Shown one piece after another: positions 55,094-63,264 of a stretch of 64,000 nt of DNA (position 1 is the stretch's first letter; each line of letters begins with the position of its first letter). The translations under genes were made by a program, and so were the position numbers. Source of the stretch: Rhizobium sp. RM (GTDB lineage: Bacteria > Pseudomonadota > Alphaproteobacteria > Rhizobiales > Rhizobiaceae); assembly GCF_013390595.1 (NCBI RefSeq), contig NZ_JACAWV010000007.1:62001-126000 (forward strand), read 5' to 3'. Below the pieces are notes generated by a model. It saw nothing but the letters and a program-made list of their open reading frames with translations, ran no database searches and was not told the origin of the DNA.

Positions 55094-55987
55094 TTAGCTT
55101 GGGAACTTCAGGTTAAACCGGTCTACAAGGGCCTTCATCGCCTGGTCCTGTGCGGTGGGAAGCGGCAACCTCGGCGGCAGAGGTTCGCCTGCGGCAAAGC
55201 CCATATGATTGAGAAGCGACTTCGATCCAGCCACATAGGCTTGTCCGCCGACGGCCTGAATGACGGGTAGCCATTCTAGATAAAGCGCTCGCGCTTCATC
55301 ATATCTTTTCTCGTCGGCAGCGAGTGTGAAGATACGCGCCATAACCCCTGGGGCAACATTGGAGGCGACTGCCACCCAGCCCTCGGCACCCATGACAAAT
55401 GATTCAAACCCGAGAATGCCGCCAAATACAGTCATATTCTCGCCTGCGAGGCGCGCGATGTCGCGGACTCGCGTCACCTCCAGTGTCGATTCCTTGACGT
55501 AATCGCAACCCTTGATTTCGGCGATACGTGCCAGAAGTTCGGGTTTCATATCGACGTTTGCCGTCGCTGGATTGTTATAGACCATGACTGGAATGTTGAT
55601 AGACGCGGCAATTGCCCGGTAGTGCTCGACGAGTTCGTCATCGGTCGGGGTAGAATAGAACGGCGGAATGACCATTACGCCATCGGCGCCCATTTCTTCT
55701 GCCTGGCGGCTAAGGCGTACTGCCTCCCGGGTATCCTCGGCACCGGCCCCGATGAGAACGGGCACGCGCCCTGCAGCCGTCTCTATCACTGTACGCGCTA
55801 CCGCGTCACGATCTTCCTGAGAAAGAGAAAGGAATTCTCCGGTTGAACCGAGCGGGATAAGGCCATGAATTCCTTCATCTATCTGCCAGTTTACAAAAGC
55901 CTTCAGCGCGACGAGATCGACAGAACCCTTATTGTCGAGCGGCGTTATCATCACGGTGAATACACCGCGAAACTTCTTCGTCATCAT
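55094..55987 (-). CDS. DapA-family (dihydrodipicolinate synthase-like) lyase/deaminase
   Basis: A 297-aa class I aldolase-fold enzyme with GSTGEF near residue 47, the Tyr137 in VMVYNNPA and Schiff-base Lys165 in DYVKESTLE. It forms an imine with pyruvate-like substrates; the family contains DHDPS, N-acetylneuraminate lyase, KDG/KDA dehydratases and pyrroline-hydroxycarboxylate deaminase (HypD). The lysine-pathway enzyme is unlikely because this gene is within a catabolic transport operon beside an amino-acid oxidase. The start is ATG 55987 (or ATG 55984, adjacent) with GAAGGAC upstream; the ORF from 56047 is inside the permease gene. Its substrate could be the cyclic imine produced by the fusion oxidase (inference). 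Confidence 0.85.
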   Translation of the reverse strand: MMTKKFRGVFTVMITPLDNKGSVDLVALKAFVNWQIDEGIHGLIPLGSTGEFLSLSQEDRDAVARTVIETAAGRVPVLIGAGAEDTREAVRLSRQAEEMGADGVMVIPPFYSTPTDDELVEHYRAIAASINIPVMVYNNPATANVDMKPELLARIAEIKGCDYVKESTLEVTRVRDIARLAGENMTVFGGILGFESFVMGAEGWVAVASNVAPGVMARIFTLAADEKRYDEARALYLEWLPVIQAVGGQAYVAGSKSLLNHMGFAAGEPLPPRLPLPTAQDQAMKALVDRFNLKFPS

Positions 55988-56003
55988 CTTGTCCTTCGAG
56001 ATT

Positions 56004-56696
56004 TTAGCGTTTGTCAGCAAAGCGGGCTGTTGCCGTCGCCTGACCAAAGCGCTTTTCGATACGCCGCTGGATGAAATCCCATGCGGTTGTGAGTAGCAGA
56101 TAATATATGGCGGCGACTGCGAAGAGCTCGAGCACCATGAACTTCTCCTGGATCAGAACCTGCGTGCGGCGCAGCAGTTCTTCCATGGAAATGACCGAGG
56201 TTACGGAGGTCGTCTTGAGAAGACCGTTCACCGAATTTCCGAGCGGCGGAATGATAACCTTGAAGGCCTGGGGCATGACGATCCGGCGCATGATCTGCCG
56301 CTCCGTCATTCCGAGCGCTCTTGCCGCACGGGATTGACCTTCCGGGACCGCCTCGATACCGGCGCGAATGATTTCGGCCAGATAGGCTGCTTCATTGAGA
56401 GCAAGGCCAATCAATGCCGCCTGGACAACACTGAAACGGATCCCGAGCTGCGGTAATGCCGTATAAATTACAATGAGTTGCACAAGAAGCGGCGTGCCAC
56501 GAAACAGCCATACGTAGAACGATGCCAGCCCGCGTACGGGCATCGCATGCGATCGCCGCATGAGCGCCAGAATAAAACCCAGTGCAAGACCACAGACCAG
56601 CGAGACACATGTCAGCCAGATCGTTGTAGCAACACCCTCGAGGATGAAGGGATTGAACAGGTATTCAAAAAAACCTGACCAGTTCCAGAATGACAT
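56004..56696 (-). CDS. Polar amino-acid ABC transporter permease (HisM/GlnP family)
   Basis: A 230-aa inner-membrane permease with about five helices and the family EAA loop EIIRAGIEAVPEGQSRAARALGMTERQIMRRIVMPQA near residues 110-150. It has the usual N-terminal helix TTIWLTCVSLVCGLALGFILALMR. Only one permease gene is present, suggesting a homodimer. It follows the binding-protein gene by 68 bases and precedes the DapA-family gene by 16 bases. Confidence 0.93.
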   Translation of the reverse strand: MSFWNWSGFFEYLFNPFILEGVATTIWLTCVSLVCGLALGFILALMRRSHAMPVRGLASFYVWLFRGTPLLVQLIVIYTALPQLGIRFSVVQAALIGLALNEAAYLAEIIRAGIEAVPEGQSRAARALGMTERQIMRRIVMPQAFKVIIPPLGNSVNGLLKTTSVTSVISMEELLRRTQVLIQEKFMVLELFAVAAIYYLLLTTAWDFIQRRIEKRFGQATATARFADKR

Positions 56697-56764
56697 GTCG
56701 AAGCCTCTCCAGTCTTGTCGATAGCGAGCGCCCGAGTAATGACGCTCGCCTGTCTCATCGGATG

Positions 56765-57592
56765 TTAGCGGTTCGGACCTTTGACGGAGTAGTCACCTTC
56801 GACCATCGGTAGACCGTAGTCGTCGAACAATTTTGCGAGCGAGCCGTCAGACTTCATCTCCTTGAGAACGACTGAGACCGCATCTGCAAGAGCCGGGCTC
56901 TTGAAGGCAATCGACACTGGAGCCGGATAGAGGCCGTGGACTGCCCGTTTGAAGTCGCCTCGCTTGTCATACTCCTTGGCAACAGCATCAATCGCAACGA
57001 CACCCTCAACCTGTCCTGCCCGCAGAGACTGGAAGGCCAGTGCGAAATTGTCGAATGTCTGGATCGTCAGGCCTTCCTTGCCCTCTTTTTTCAATTCCGC
57101 ATCCAGTTCGCGTGCTTTCTTCTCTTCGAAACCACCGAGCTCAACGCCGACACGCATGCCTGCGAGATCTTCCTTCGACTTGAATTCCTTTTTCGTATCC
57201 GGAGCGACAGAAATGCTGATTGCCTGATCTTCGTAAGGGATCATCTGCATCATGGCAGCGCGCTCGGGCGTGAAGAAAATACCCGTATTGATCATGTCCC
57301 ACCGACCTGCCTGGAGGCCAGGGATCATGGCGGAAAACTCGATACGGACATACTCAGGGGTGAGGCAAAGCCGCTTTGCGATCTCCTTGCCCAACTCGAC
57401 GCGCATTCCCTGGAGCTCACCCTTGGAATCGACGAATTGCAATGGCGGAAGAGTGGGATTGGTAGACATCACCAGAGTACCTGGCTTGATAAGCTCTGCG
57501 TCGGCAATTTTTGGCGCGCAGGTCTGCGCAAACGCCGTCGATGACAACTGAAAGACGGCCAAGGCCGCAAACGTTACTAGACGATAATTCAT
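56765..57592 (-). CDS. Amino-acid ABC transporter periplasmic binding protein (family 3)
   Basis: A 275-aa secreted binding protein with a signal peptide (1-22, MNYRLVTFAALAVFQLSSTAFA). The mature chain has LVMSTNPTLPPLQFVDSKGELQGMRVELGKEIAKRL, the amino-acid-carboxylate Arg region near IRFSAMIPGLQ-like EFSAMIPGLQAGRWDMINTGIFFTPERA and the C-terminal LFDDYGLP. ATG 57592 is chosen because AGAGGAA lies upstream and it begins the signal peptide; the ORF to 57742 includes non-conserved residues. It is the first gene of the operon. Ligand unknown; likely an amino or imino acid or hydantoin-like compound. Confidence 0.9.
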   Translation of the reverse strand: MNYRLVTFAALAVFQLSSTAFAQTCAPKIADAELIKPGTLVMSTNPTLPPLQFVDSKGELQGMRVELGKEIAKRLCLTPEYVRIEFSAMIPGLQAGRWDMINTGIFFTPERAAMMQMIPYEDQAISISVAPDTKKEFKSKEDLAGMRVGVELGGFEEKKARELDAELKKEGKEGLTIQTFDNFALAFQSLRAGQVEGVVAIDAVAKEYDKRGDFKRAVHGLYPAPVSIAFKSPALADAVSVVLKEMKSDGSLAKLFDDYGLPMVEGDYSVKGPNR

Positions 57593-57657
57593 ATTGGTTC
57601 CTCTGGAGTTATATTTTTCTTCAGTCCAAGTGGCTGCTTGCCAATATTGCATCCAAC

Positions 57658-57667
57658 TGGTATACCA
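57658..57667. promoter_or_regulatory. GntR/FadR-type palindrome upstream of the amino-acid ABC operon
   Basis: TGGTATACCA is a perfect 10-bp palindrome typical of VanR/FadR-subgroup GntR operators. It is located 66 bases upstream of the binding-protein ATG, in the gap between that gene and the GntR gene (57761-58408) on the same strand. The adjacent GntR protein is the obvious candidate binder. Confidence 0.5.
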
Positions 57668-57760
57668 TTTACATACACAGCGAGAAAACGTGATGCAAGC
57701 CCCATTTTTCAGCACAGCCAAAAAACAGGCATTACACTTCAATAAGGCTAGAGGATGAGG

Positions 57761-58408
57761 TCAGTAGGTGCTCAGAACGCCCTCACGGACGCGCTCCAGA
57801 TGCAGCCCCATAATGTCACGAGCAGCATCTGCGTCGCGCGCCCTCAGAGCCGCGAGAATGGCGTGGTGATCGGATATACCCGGCTTGCGTTGTGCAAGCC
57901 GCCTTTGACGCTCGAAAATCGTCGTGTAACGACGCATCTGAATGATGGTCTCAGCCATGAAAGGATTTCCACTGGCTGTACCAATCCCGTTATGAAGCGC
58001 ATCATCGAATTGCCAGACAAGCGAGGGATCCGGATCGGCGTCAGCGTCGAGCCGGTCGAGCATAGCTTGCAGGCTGTTGATCTGAGAAACATCCATGGAT
58101 GCACTGGCCAGCGCGGCAGCCGACGGCTCCACCAAAAGGCGCATGGCAAGGCTGTTAAGGTAATCCTGCAAGGTAATGACACGGACCGTCAGAACACCTT
58201 TGCTGTTACGAACCAGAAGCCCCTGCCCCTCAAGCCGACCCAGCGCATCACGCATCGGAGAACGCGAGACGCCAAGCTTGGTGGCAAGACGGCGCTCCTG
58301 AACAACCGCACCGCCCGTCAGCCTTGCTGCCAGAATGTCATCGAGAAGCGTGCGATAGGTGTCATCCGCCAGACTGGTTTCCCCCACGACCGTGATGTCG
58401 TCATTCAT
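57761..58408 (-). CDS. GntR-family (FadR/FCD) regulator of the amino-acid ABC operon
   Basis: A 215-aa regulator: winged helix about 15-75 (LTGGAVVQERRLATKLGVSRSPMRDALGRLEGQGLLVRNSKGVLTVRV) and an FCD domain (about 85-205) with His residues in FDDALHNGIG and ISDHHAILAALRARD. It lies upstream of and in the same direction as the binding protein gene, with 168 bases between and a TGGTATACCA palindrome there. It probably controls uptake and breakdown of the transporter substrate. The start ATG 58408 is accepted; a closely divergent gene begins at 58522. Confidence 0.87.
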   Translation of the reverse strand: MNDDITVVGETSLADDTYRTLLDDILAARLTGGAVVQERRLATKLGVSRSPMRDALGRLEGQGLLVRNSKGVLTVRVITLQDYLNSLAMRLLVEPSAAALASASMDVSQINSLQAMLDRLDADADPDPSLVWQFDDALHNGIGTASGNPFMAETIIQMRRYTTIFERQRRLAQRKPGISDHHAILAALRARDADAARDIMGLHLERVREGVLSTY

Positions 58409-58521
58409 ATCTCACACTCTCCAGCCGTGTTGGCGATCATGACAGCTATGCAACATGCTATGGGTCTTTGGGAAGACTTCGTCGTGACGAAAACAAATCA
58501 CACCGCCAAAGCAAACAAGGG

Positions 58522-59214
58522 ATGACGAGCCGCGTGACACAGACGGAAAAACAGCCTGCCGAAACAGCCTCGGACATCGGCGGTCACAAGCTGGCCGCTC
58601 TCGCCTACAACGCTGTATCCGACATGATACGTCATCGGCGACTGCGTGGAGGACAGGTCATCACCGAAGCAAGGCTCGCGGAAACGCTTGGGGTTTCGAG
58701 GACGCCACTGCGAGAAGCGTTGCAGCGACTTGAAGGTGAAGGCATGGTCCACAAGGGCGACGGCCGCAAATATGTCGTCCGGCAGGTAGACATAGGTGAA
58801 TATATCCAGAGCCTGAAACTGCGGATATTGATAGAGCCGGAAGCAGCTGTGCAAGCTATCGAAGCAATCCCTGGCAGACAGCTCGTCGAGGTACGTCGCG
58901 AGATCGATGACCTGATGGGTGCGACAGCCTATCACACGGATGCACACTGGTTTTCCGACGACCGCCTACACAACCTGATTATTGACTATTGCGGTAACGA
59001 TGTCATGGCGGGGGTATTACGAGGGTTGCGGTCGACCACGAGACTGTTTGAGATTGGCAATCTCAAGGATCGGCTCACGCCGGACTCAACCGAACACCTG
59101 GTCATTGTCACCGCCTTGCAGAACAAGGATGCAGATGCGGTAAGAGCCTCCGTTGCCTCACACGTCGAAAGCCTCATTGGCTTTGCGCGACGTCACCTGC
59201 ATATTGCCGAATAG
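58522..59214 (+). CDS. GntR-family (FadR/FCD) regulator near the TRAP/SsuD operon
   Basis: A 230-aa regulator with a winged helix about residues 30-90 (GGQVITEARLAETLGVSRTPLREALQRLEGEGMVHKGDGRKYVV) and an FCD domain about 100-220. It is about one third identical in pattern to the neighbouring GntR gene, suggesting distant paralogy. Start choice is uncertain: ATG 58522 has AAGGG too close, and GTG 58534 has AAGGGA at 11 bases; the ORF from 58468 has no better site. It is divergent from the first GntR gene and convergent with the TRAP operon, so either could be its target. Confidence 0.82.
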   Translation: MTSRVTQTEKQPAETASDIGGHKLAALAYNAVSDMIRHRRLRGGQVITEARLAETLGVSRTPLREALQRLEGEGMVHKGDGRKYVVRQVDIGEYIQSLKLRILIEPEAAVQAIEAIPGRQLVEVRREIDDLMGATAYHTDAHWFSDDRLHNLIIDYCGNDVMAGVLRGLRSTTRLFEIGNLKDRLTPDSTEHLVIVTALQNKDADAVRASVASHVESLIGFARRHLHIAE

Positions 59215-59222
59215 AACCGTTT

Positions 59223-59246
59223 AGGCGCTCCCCGTAGGGAACGCCT
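59223..59246 (+). terminator. Hairpin after the second GntR gene
   Basis: AGGCG-C-TCCC (59223-59232) pairs with GGGA-A-CGCCT (59237-59246) with one mismatch, followed by TTGTC. It lies between the convergent GntR and TRAP binding-protein genes. Confidence 0.55.
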
Positions 59247-59257
59247 TTGTCAAAAAG

Positions 59258-60250
59258 TCAGGCTGCCTGGATTGCGTGGATCCTATCAATGCCGCCCACT
59301 GTCCCCGCAAAATCCTGCCAGACACCCTGCGCACCCTTTTGCCATGCGTCATAGTCTTCCGGTTTCAGAAGCTTGCCGCCTTTCGAAAGCGCCAACTCGA
59401 CCGACTTTGCCTCGTCCTCAACGATAAGCTGGTTGAAGTAAAGCGCCCCTTCCCTCGATGCATCCGACAGCACTTTCTTTTCCTCGTCATCCAACTGGCT
59501 CCAGAATGCCGCGCCATAATAGACTACGCCGGAAGCCCATATATGTCCGGTTTCCGTCATGTATGGAACGACTTCATAAAGTTTGAAGCCGGCATATGCG
59601 GATTTCGTCAGATCCATGGCATCCGCGACACCTGTCGCCAGCGCGTTGTAGGTTTCTGTGATTGGAATACCGACCGGCGTTGTGCCGAATGCACTCCAAA
59701 GCTTCGTATGCAACGGGCTCTGAATGACGCGGATTTTCTTTCCCTCGAGTTCCACCGACTTTGTCACGGGCTCTTTGGTAAGAAGATGACGAGCGCCGTA
59801 ATTGATAAAATCAACGGCTACGAACTGTTGCGACGCCAACTTGCTTTTCAGGTCGGCACCTGTGTCTCCGGTGACGACCCTGCGAACGTGCTCACCATCG
59901 CGGAAAAGAAATGGAAGGTCGAGAATCTGCAACTCCGGAACCCAGCCGGAAAGCGAAGAAACGGTCGAGAGGCTGGCCTGGATTGACCCGAGCCGGACAC
60001 CTTCGGCAACCTCCTTCTCACCGCCAAGTGCTCCGCTGCGAACGATATTGAACTTGAAACGGCCCGGAAGCTTTGCCTCCACAAGTTCGCTGATCTTCAA
60101 CCAAATCTTGGTCTCCGGCTTGTCGTCGGCGAAGAGCGAGGCGACCGTAACGTTACGGGTTCTTGCGTTCGCACTGCGAACCAAACCAGATGCGCCAATC
60201 GTCGCCACACCGGCTGCAGATAGTTTGAGAAGTTTACGTCTGTTGATCAT
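59258..60250 (-). CDS. TRAP transporter substrate-binding protein (DctP family) with Tat signal
   Basis: A 330-aa periplasmic binding protein. The N terminus MINRRKLLKLSAAGVATIGASG carries the twin-arginine motif NRRKLLK, so export by Tat is expected, as seen in several TRAP binding proteins. The DctP core shows GALGGEKEVAEGVRLGSIQAS, LPFLFRDGEHVRRV and the carboxylate-binding Arg in KIRVIQSPLHTKLWSAFGTTP, followed by TETYNALATGVADAMD. Start ATG 60250 is preferred over 60295 because it places the signal peptide first; its Shine-Dalgarno is weak. It is the last gene of an operon with SsuD-like and fused TRAP genes, so an organosulfonate or similar acid is a plausible ligand (inference). Confidence 0.85.
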   Translation of the reverse strand: MINRRKLLKLSAAGVATIGASGLVRSANARTRNVTVASLFADDKPETKIWLKISELVEAKLPGRFKFNIVRSGALGGEKEVAEGVRLGSIQASLSTVSSLSGWVPELQILDLPFLFRDGEHVRRVVTGDTGADLKSKLASQQFVAVDFINYGARHLLTKEPVTKSVELEGKKIRVIQSPLHTKLWSAFGTTPVGIPITETYNALATGVADAMDLTKSAYAGFKLYEVVPYMTETGHIWASGVVYYGAAFWSQLDDEEKKVLSDASREGALYFNQLIVEDEAKSVELALSKGGKLLKPEDYDAWQKGAQGVWQDFAGTVGGIDRIHAIQAA

Positions 60251-60270
60251 CGTTATCAAAAGCCCCGATT

Positions 60271-62103
60271 TCAGAAAAGAACCGCCCAAACGCACAGAAT
60301 CGCGAGGGAAACGAGAAGAGAAAGAAGATAAGGAACAACTGCCCTGAAAAGCGCAGTCGCCGGAATACGCGTTACACCGCTTACGACGAAGATTAGCATT
60401 CCGAGCGGTGGCGTCAGGCCATGGATCATCAGATTGACCACGAGAATGACACCGAAGTGTATGGGGTCGATCCCTGCTGCAACGGCGGCCGGCAATAGGA
60501 TCGGCCCAAACAATAGAATTGCAGCACCGATATCCAGTACAAGTCCAACGACAAGGAGGATCACGTTCGAAAGCAGAAGCACTGCGACCTTGCTCCCCCC
60601 CAACATCGTAACGAAATCGGTGACCAGGCCGGACACATCGTCCACTGCGAGCAGGAAAGCAAACGGCCCCGCCGTACCGATCAACAAACCGATGGCGGCA
60701 GCTTCGGCCCCGGACTGGCGAAACGTGGTGAATATGCGTTTGGCACCAAGCCTGTAACCGAAACCGAGAAAAAGAGTATAGAGTGCCGCCAGTGCAGCAG
60801 CCTCGGTCGTCGTCACGATCCCGATACGAATACCGACGACAACAATTATTCCGAGGCCGAATGCCGGAATTGCAGCGACAGCAGAACGCCAGCGTTCCTG
60901 CCCACTTGCCCTCGGCAACGTATCAACCGTGCGCACGCTGAAATGGATCGCGACAGCAAGGCACAGAGCCATCAATCCACCGGCGAAAAAACCACCCACG
61001 AGAAGAGAACCGACGGAGAGATTTGTTGCGGTCGCCAGAATGAGAAAGGCGATGGACGGGGGGATGACGTTATCAAGGACTGATGTTGCGGCGATAATCG
61101 CACCTGCCTGCGCGGGTGGATAACCGTGCCGCACGAGTTCCGGCTGAAATGTCGATGCACCGAAAGCTGCGTTCGCAACCGACGAGCCGGAAGCGCCAGA
61201 AAACAGCACGCTCGTCAACAAGGTCGTCTGTGCAAGGCCAGCACGCCGATGGCCAACCATCGAGGCGGCAAATCGTACGAGTTGGTTTGCAACGCCCGAT
61301 TCTGTCAGAAGGCTTCCCGCAAGCAGGAAGAACGGGATAGCGAGCAACAAAAATTTCGACATTCCCGTCACAGTCGTGGAGACGATCGCAGGCTCAGGCA
61401 GCGAACTGCCAAATGCGATCGCGACGTAGGCTGCAGCGAGAAACGCATGTGCGAGCGGCGCGGCGAGAATTAGCCCGAGAGCCGCTGTCAGAGCCAGGAA
61501 AAGGCTGGGGGGAAGTGTCGTATCGAAGAAAACGAGTGGCAGACCGAAGTAGGCGGTCACTGAGATGACCAGCGACAAAATAACCTGCAGAGACTTTCCT
61601 TCCGAGGCGCGCTGCAACGCAAGATAGGCAAGGATAAGTCCACCTCCCACTCCGAGAAAACCGAACCGTACCCACTCCGGTAGACCGAGTGTTGGCGATG
61701 TACCACCCAGCATCGTAGCGATCTCAGATCCACCGAACAACAATATCAGGGCAGCGACGAACGAGAAGGCGTCAGCTAGCATTTCGGTGGCCGGATGAAG
61801 TCGATCAGGTAAAAAGCGCACGAACACATCAAGGCGCATGGCAAGCGCGCTTTTCAGGCTGAGCGGAGCACCGACAGCAATCATGGCGACATGCAGCCAG
61901 ATACCCAGATCTTCCGCTCCAATGAAGCCTGTATGAAATATGTAGCGGAGTGCAACATTGGTCAGCACGACAATAAGGAGGGCAGCGAGCAGTGCTGCTG
62001 CAACCGCACCAAGCACCGCATCAAAAAAAACGAGCGCTCTACCCAACGTGGTGGCAATCGAAAAATGTTTCGGTGTTGTAGTGCTCACTGGCGTTGCCGT
62101 CAT
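60271..62103 (-). CDS. Fused TRAP transporter membrane subunit (DctQ-DctM fusion)
   Basis: A 610-aa membrane protein. Residues about 20-180 form a DctQ-like four-helix part (LTNVALRYIFHTGFIGAEDLGIWLHVAMIAVGAPLSLK), and residues about 180-610 a DctM-like part with PFFLLAGSLLTESGVANQLVRFAASMVGHRRAGLAQ, LFSGASGSSVANAA, SVLDNVIPPSIAFLIL and DIGAAILLFGPILLPAAVAAGIDPIHFGVI. Natural Q-M fusions of this length are known, for example SiaQM. It imports the ligand of the Tat-type binding protein using a sodium gradient. Spacing of 20 and 30 bases to neighbours shows it is in the operon with the SsuD-like gene. Confidence 0.9.
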   Translation of the reverse strand: MTATPVSTTTPKHFSIATTLGRALVFFDAVLGAVAAALLAALLIVVLTNVALRYIFHTGFIGAEDLGIWLHVAMIAVGAPLSLKSALAMRLDVFVRFLPDRLHPATEMLADAFSFVAALILLFGGSEIATMLGGTSPTLGLPEWVRFGFLGVGGGLILAYLALQRASEGKSLQVILSLVISVTAYFGLPLVFFDTTLPPSLFLALTAALGLILAAPLAHAFLAAAYVAIAFGSSLPEPAIVSTTVTGMSKFLLLAIPFFLLAGSLLTESGVANQLVRFAASMVGHRRAGLAQTTLLTSVLFSGASGSSVANAAFGASTFQPELVRHGYPPAQAGAIIAATSVLDNVIPPSIAFLILATATNLSVGSLLVGGFFAGGLMALCLAVAIHFSVRTVDTLPRASGQERWRSAVAAIPAFGLGIIVVVGIRIGIVTTTEAAALAALYTLFLGFGYRLGAKRIFTTFRQSGAEAAAIGLLIGTAGPFAFLLAVDDVSGLVTDFVTMLGGSKVAVLLLSNVILLVVGLVLDIGAAILLFGPILLPAAVAAGIDPIHFGVILVVNLMIHGLTPPLGMLIFVVSGVTRIPATALFRAVVPYLLSLLVSLAILCVWAVLF

Positions 62104-62133
62104 GATTGGACTTCCGGTTTAGCAATCTCTGTT

Positions 62134-63264
62134 TCACGATGCTTTTGTCGCAGTAAGGTCACGATCAAACAGGGTCGACCAGGTAAACTGTTTTGCAGCA
62201 GATATCTCTCGCGAAACGTCAAGTCGCGGTAAAACCTTTTCGCCGAAGCGAAACGCTTCCTCAAGCAGCGGCATCCCGGACAGGATGAAGGTCTCCACGC
62301 CCGCCTTGCGATAGGCCTCAAGTGTGCGGATAACTGTGTCAGGTGATCCAACAATGGCTGTCCCAGGACCTGGTCTCACAAGGCCGATACCTGCCCAGAG
62401 GTTTGGCGCGATTTCCAGATCGCGGAGATCCTGTGGCTTGTTGCCACCGTGAAGCGCAGTCATACGCTGCTGGCCAACAGAATCCGTTTTCCCAACAAAG
62501 CGCTGATTGGCGGCAATCGCAGTTGCGTCCATCCTTTTATAAAGGTCGGCAGCCGCTTCCCATGCTTCTTCGTCCGTATCACGCACGATAACATAAAGGC
62601 GTATACCGTATTCCAGGTTACGCCCGAGTTTTTCGGCGCGTGCCTTTACGATCTCGATTTTCGCTCCGATCTGTTCCGGCGTCTCGCCCCAGGAAAGATA
62701 GGTTTCAACGTGTTTTGCAGCAACCTCGATCGCCTTGTCGGACGATCCGCCGAACCACAATGGCGGTGGCTCAATTCCCTGTCCAACCGGCAGTGCAAGC
62801 TTTGCTCCCTCGGTTTTGAAATACTTTCCGTCGAAATTCACCGTATCGCCAGAAAACAGCCGATGCCAAATCTGCAGGTATTCGTCGGCCATGTCGTAGC
62901 GCTCGTCATGCGGCATCGTCATCCCGTAGGCGCCAAGCATTTTCGCATCGCCTGAGACGACGTTAATCAACAACCGCCCGCGTGAAAACTCCTGCAAAGT
63001 CGCCGCCATTTTACCAAGCAGTGTCGGTGCGACGAGCCCGGGATGGATCGCGACCAGGAGCTTCAACCGCTCCGTATAGGACAGGAGTGCGCCGGCCAGG
63101 ACCCAGACATCATGGGCCCCAGTCGCAAACAAGGCGCCGGTGTAACCGAGTTGGTCATAAGCAAGCGCCAACTGCTTGTAGTAACCGAGATCAACCTTGC
63201 GGGAACCTTCTGGCTGCCAGGGATAGGCACCATCTGGAGCGCACATGTACCAGAAAACGTTCAC
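62134..63264 (-). CDS. FMNH2-dependent alkanesulfonate monooxygenase-like protein (SsuD family)
   Basis: A 376-aa bacterial-luciferase-like flavin monooxygenase. It follows SsuD closely: GSRKVDLGYYKQLALAYDQLGYTGALFATG, RLKLLVAIHPGLVAPTLLGKMAATL, PPLWFGGSSDKAIEVAAKHVETYLSWGETPEQI, YGIRLYVIVRDTDEEAW, KTDSVGQQRMTALHGG and LEIAPNLWAGIGLVRPGPGTAIVG. SsuD releases sulfite from alkanesulfonates with reduced flavin and oxygen; the reductase partner is not in the window. The ATG overlaps the upstream binding-protein stop (ATGA). Differences in the active-site stretch (ATGAHDVWVLAG for TGRSCEDAWLVA) suggest a different sulfonate or sulfone substrate. Confidence 0.88.
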   Translation of the reverse strand: MNVFWYMCAPDGAYPWQPEGSRKVDLGYYKQLALAYDQLGYTGALFATGAHDVWVLAGALLSYTERLKLLVAIHPGLVAPTLLGKMAATLQEFSRGRLLINVVSGDAKMLGAYGMTMPHDERYDMADEYLQIWHRLFSGDTVNFDGKYFKTEGAKLALPVGQGIEPPPLWFGGSSDKAIEVAAKHVETYLSWGETPEQIGAKIEIVKARAEKLGRNLEYGIRLYVIVRDTDEEAWEAAADLYKRMDATAIAANQRFVGKTDSVGQQRMTALHGGNKPQDLRDLEIAPNLWAGIGLVRPGPGTAIVGSPDTVIRTLEAYRKAGVETFILSGMPLLEEAFRFGEKVLPRLDVSREISAAKQFTWSTLFDRDLTATKAS

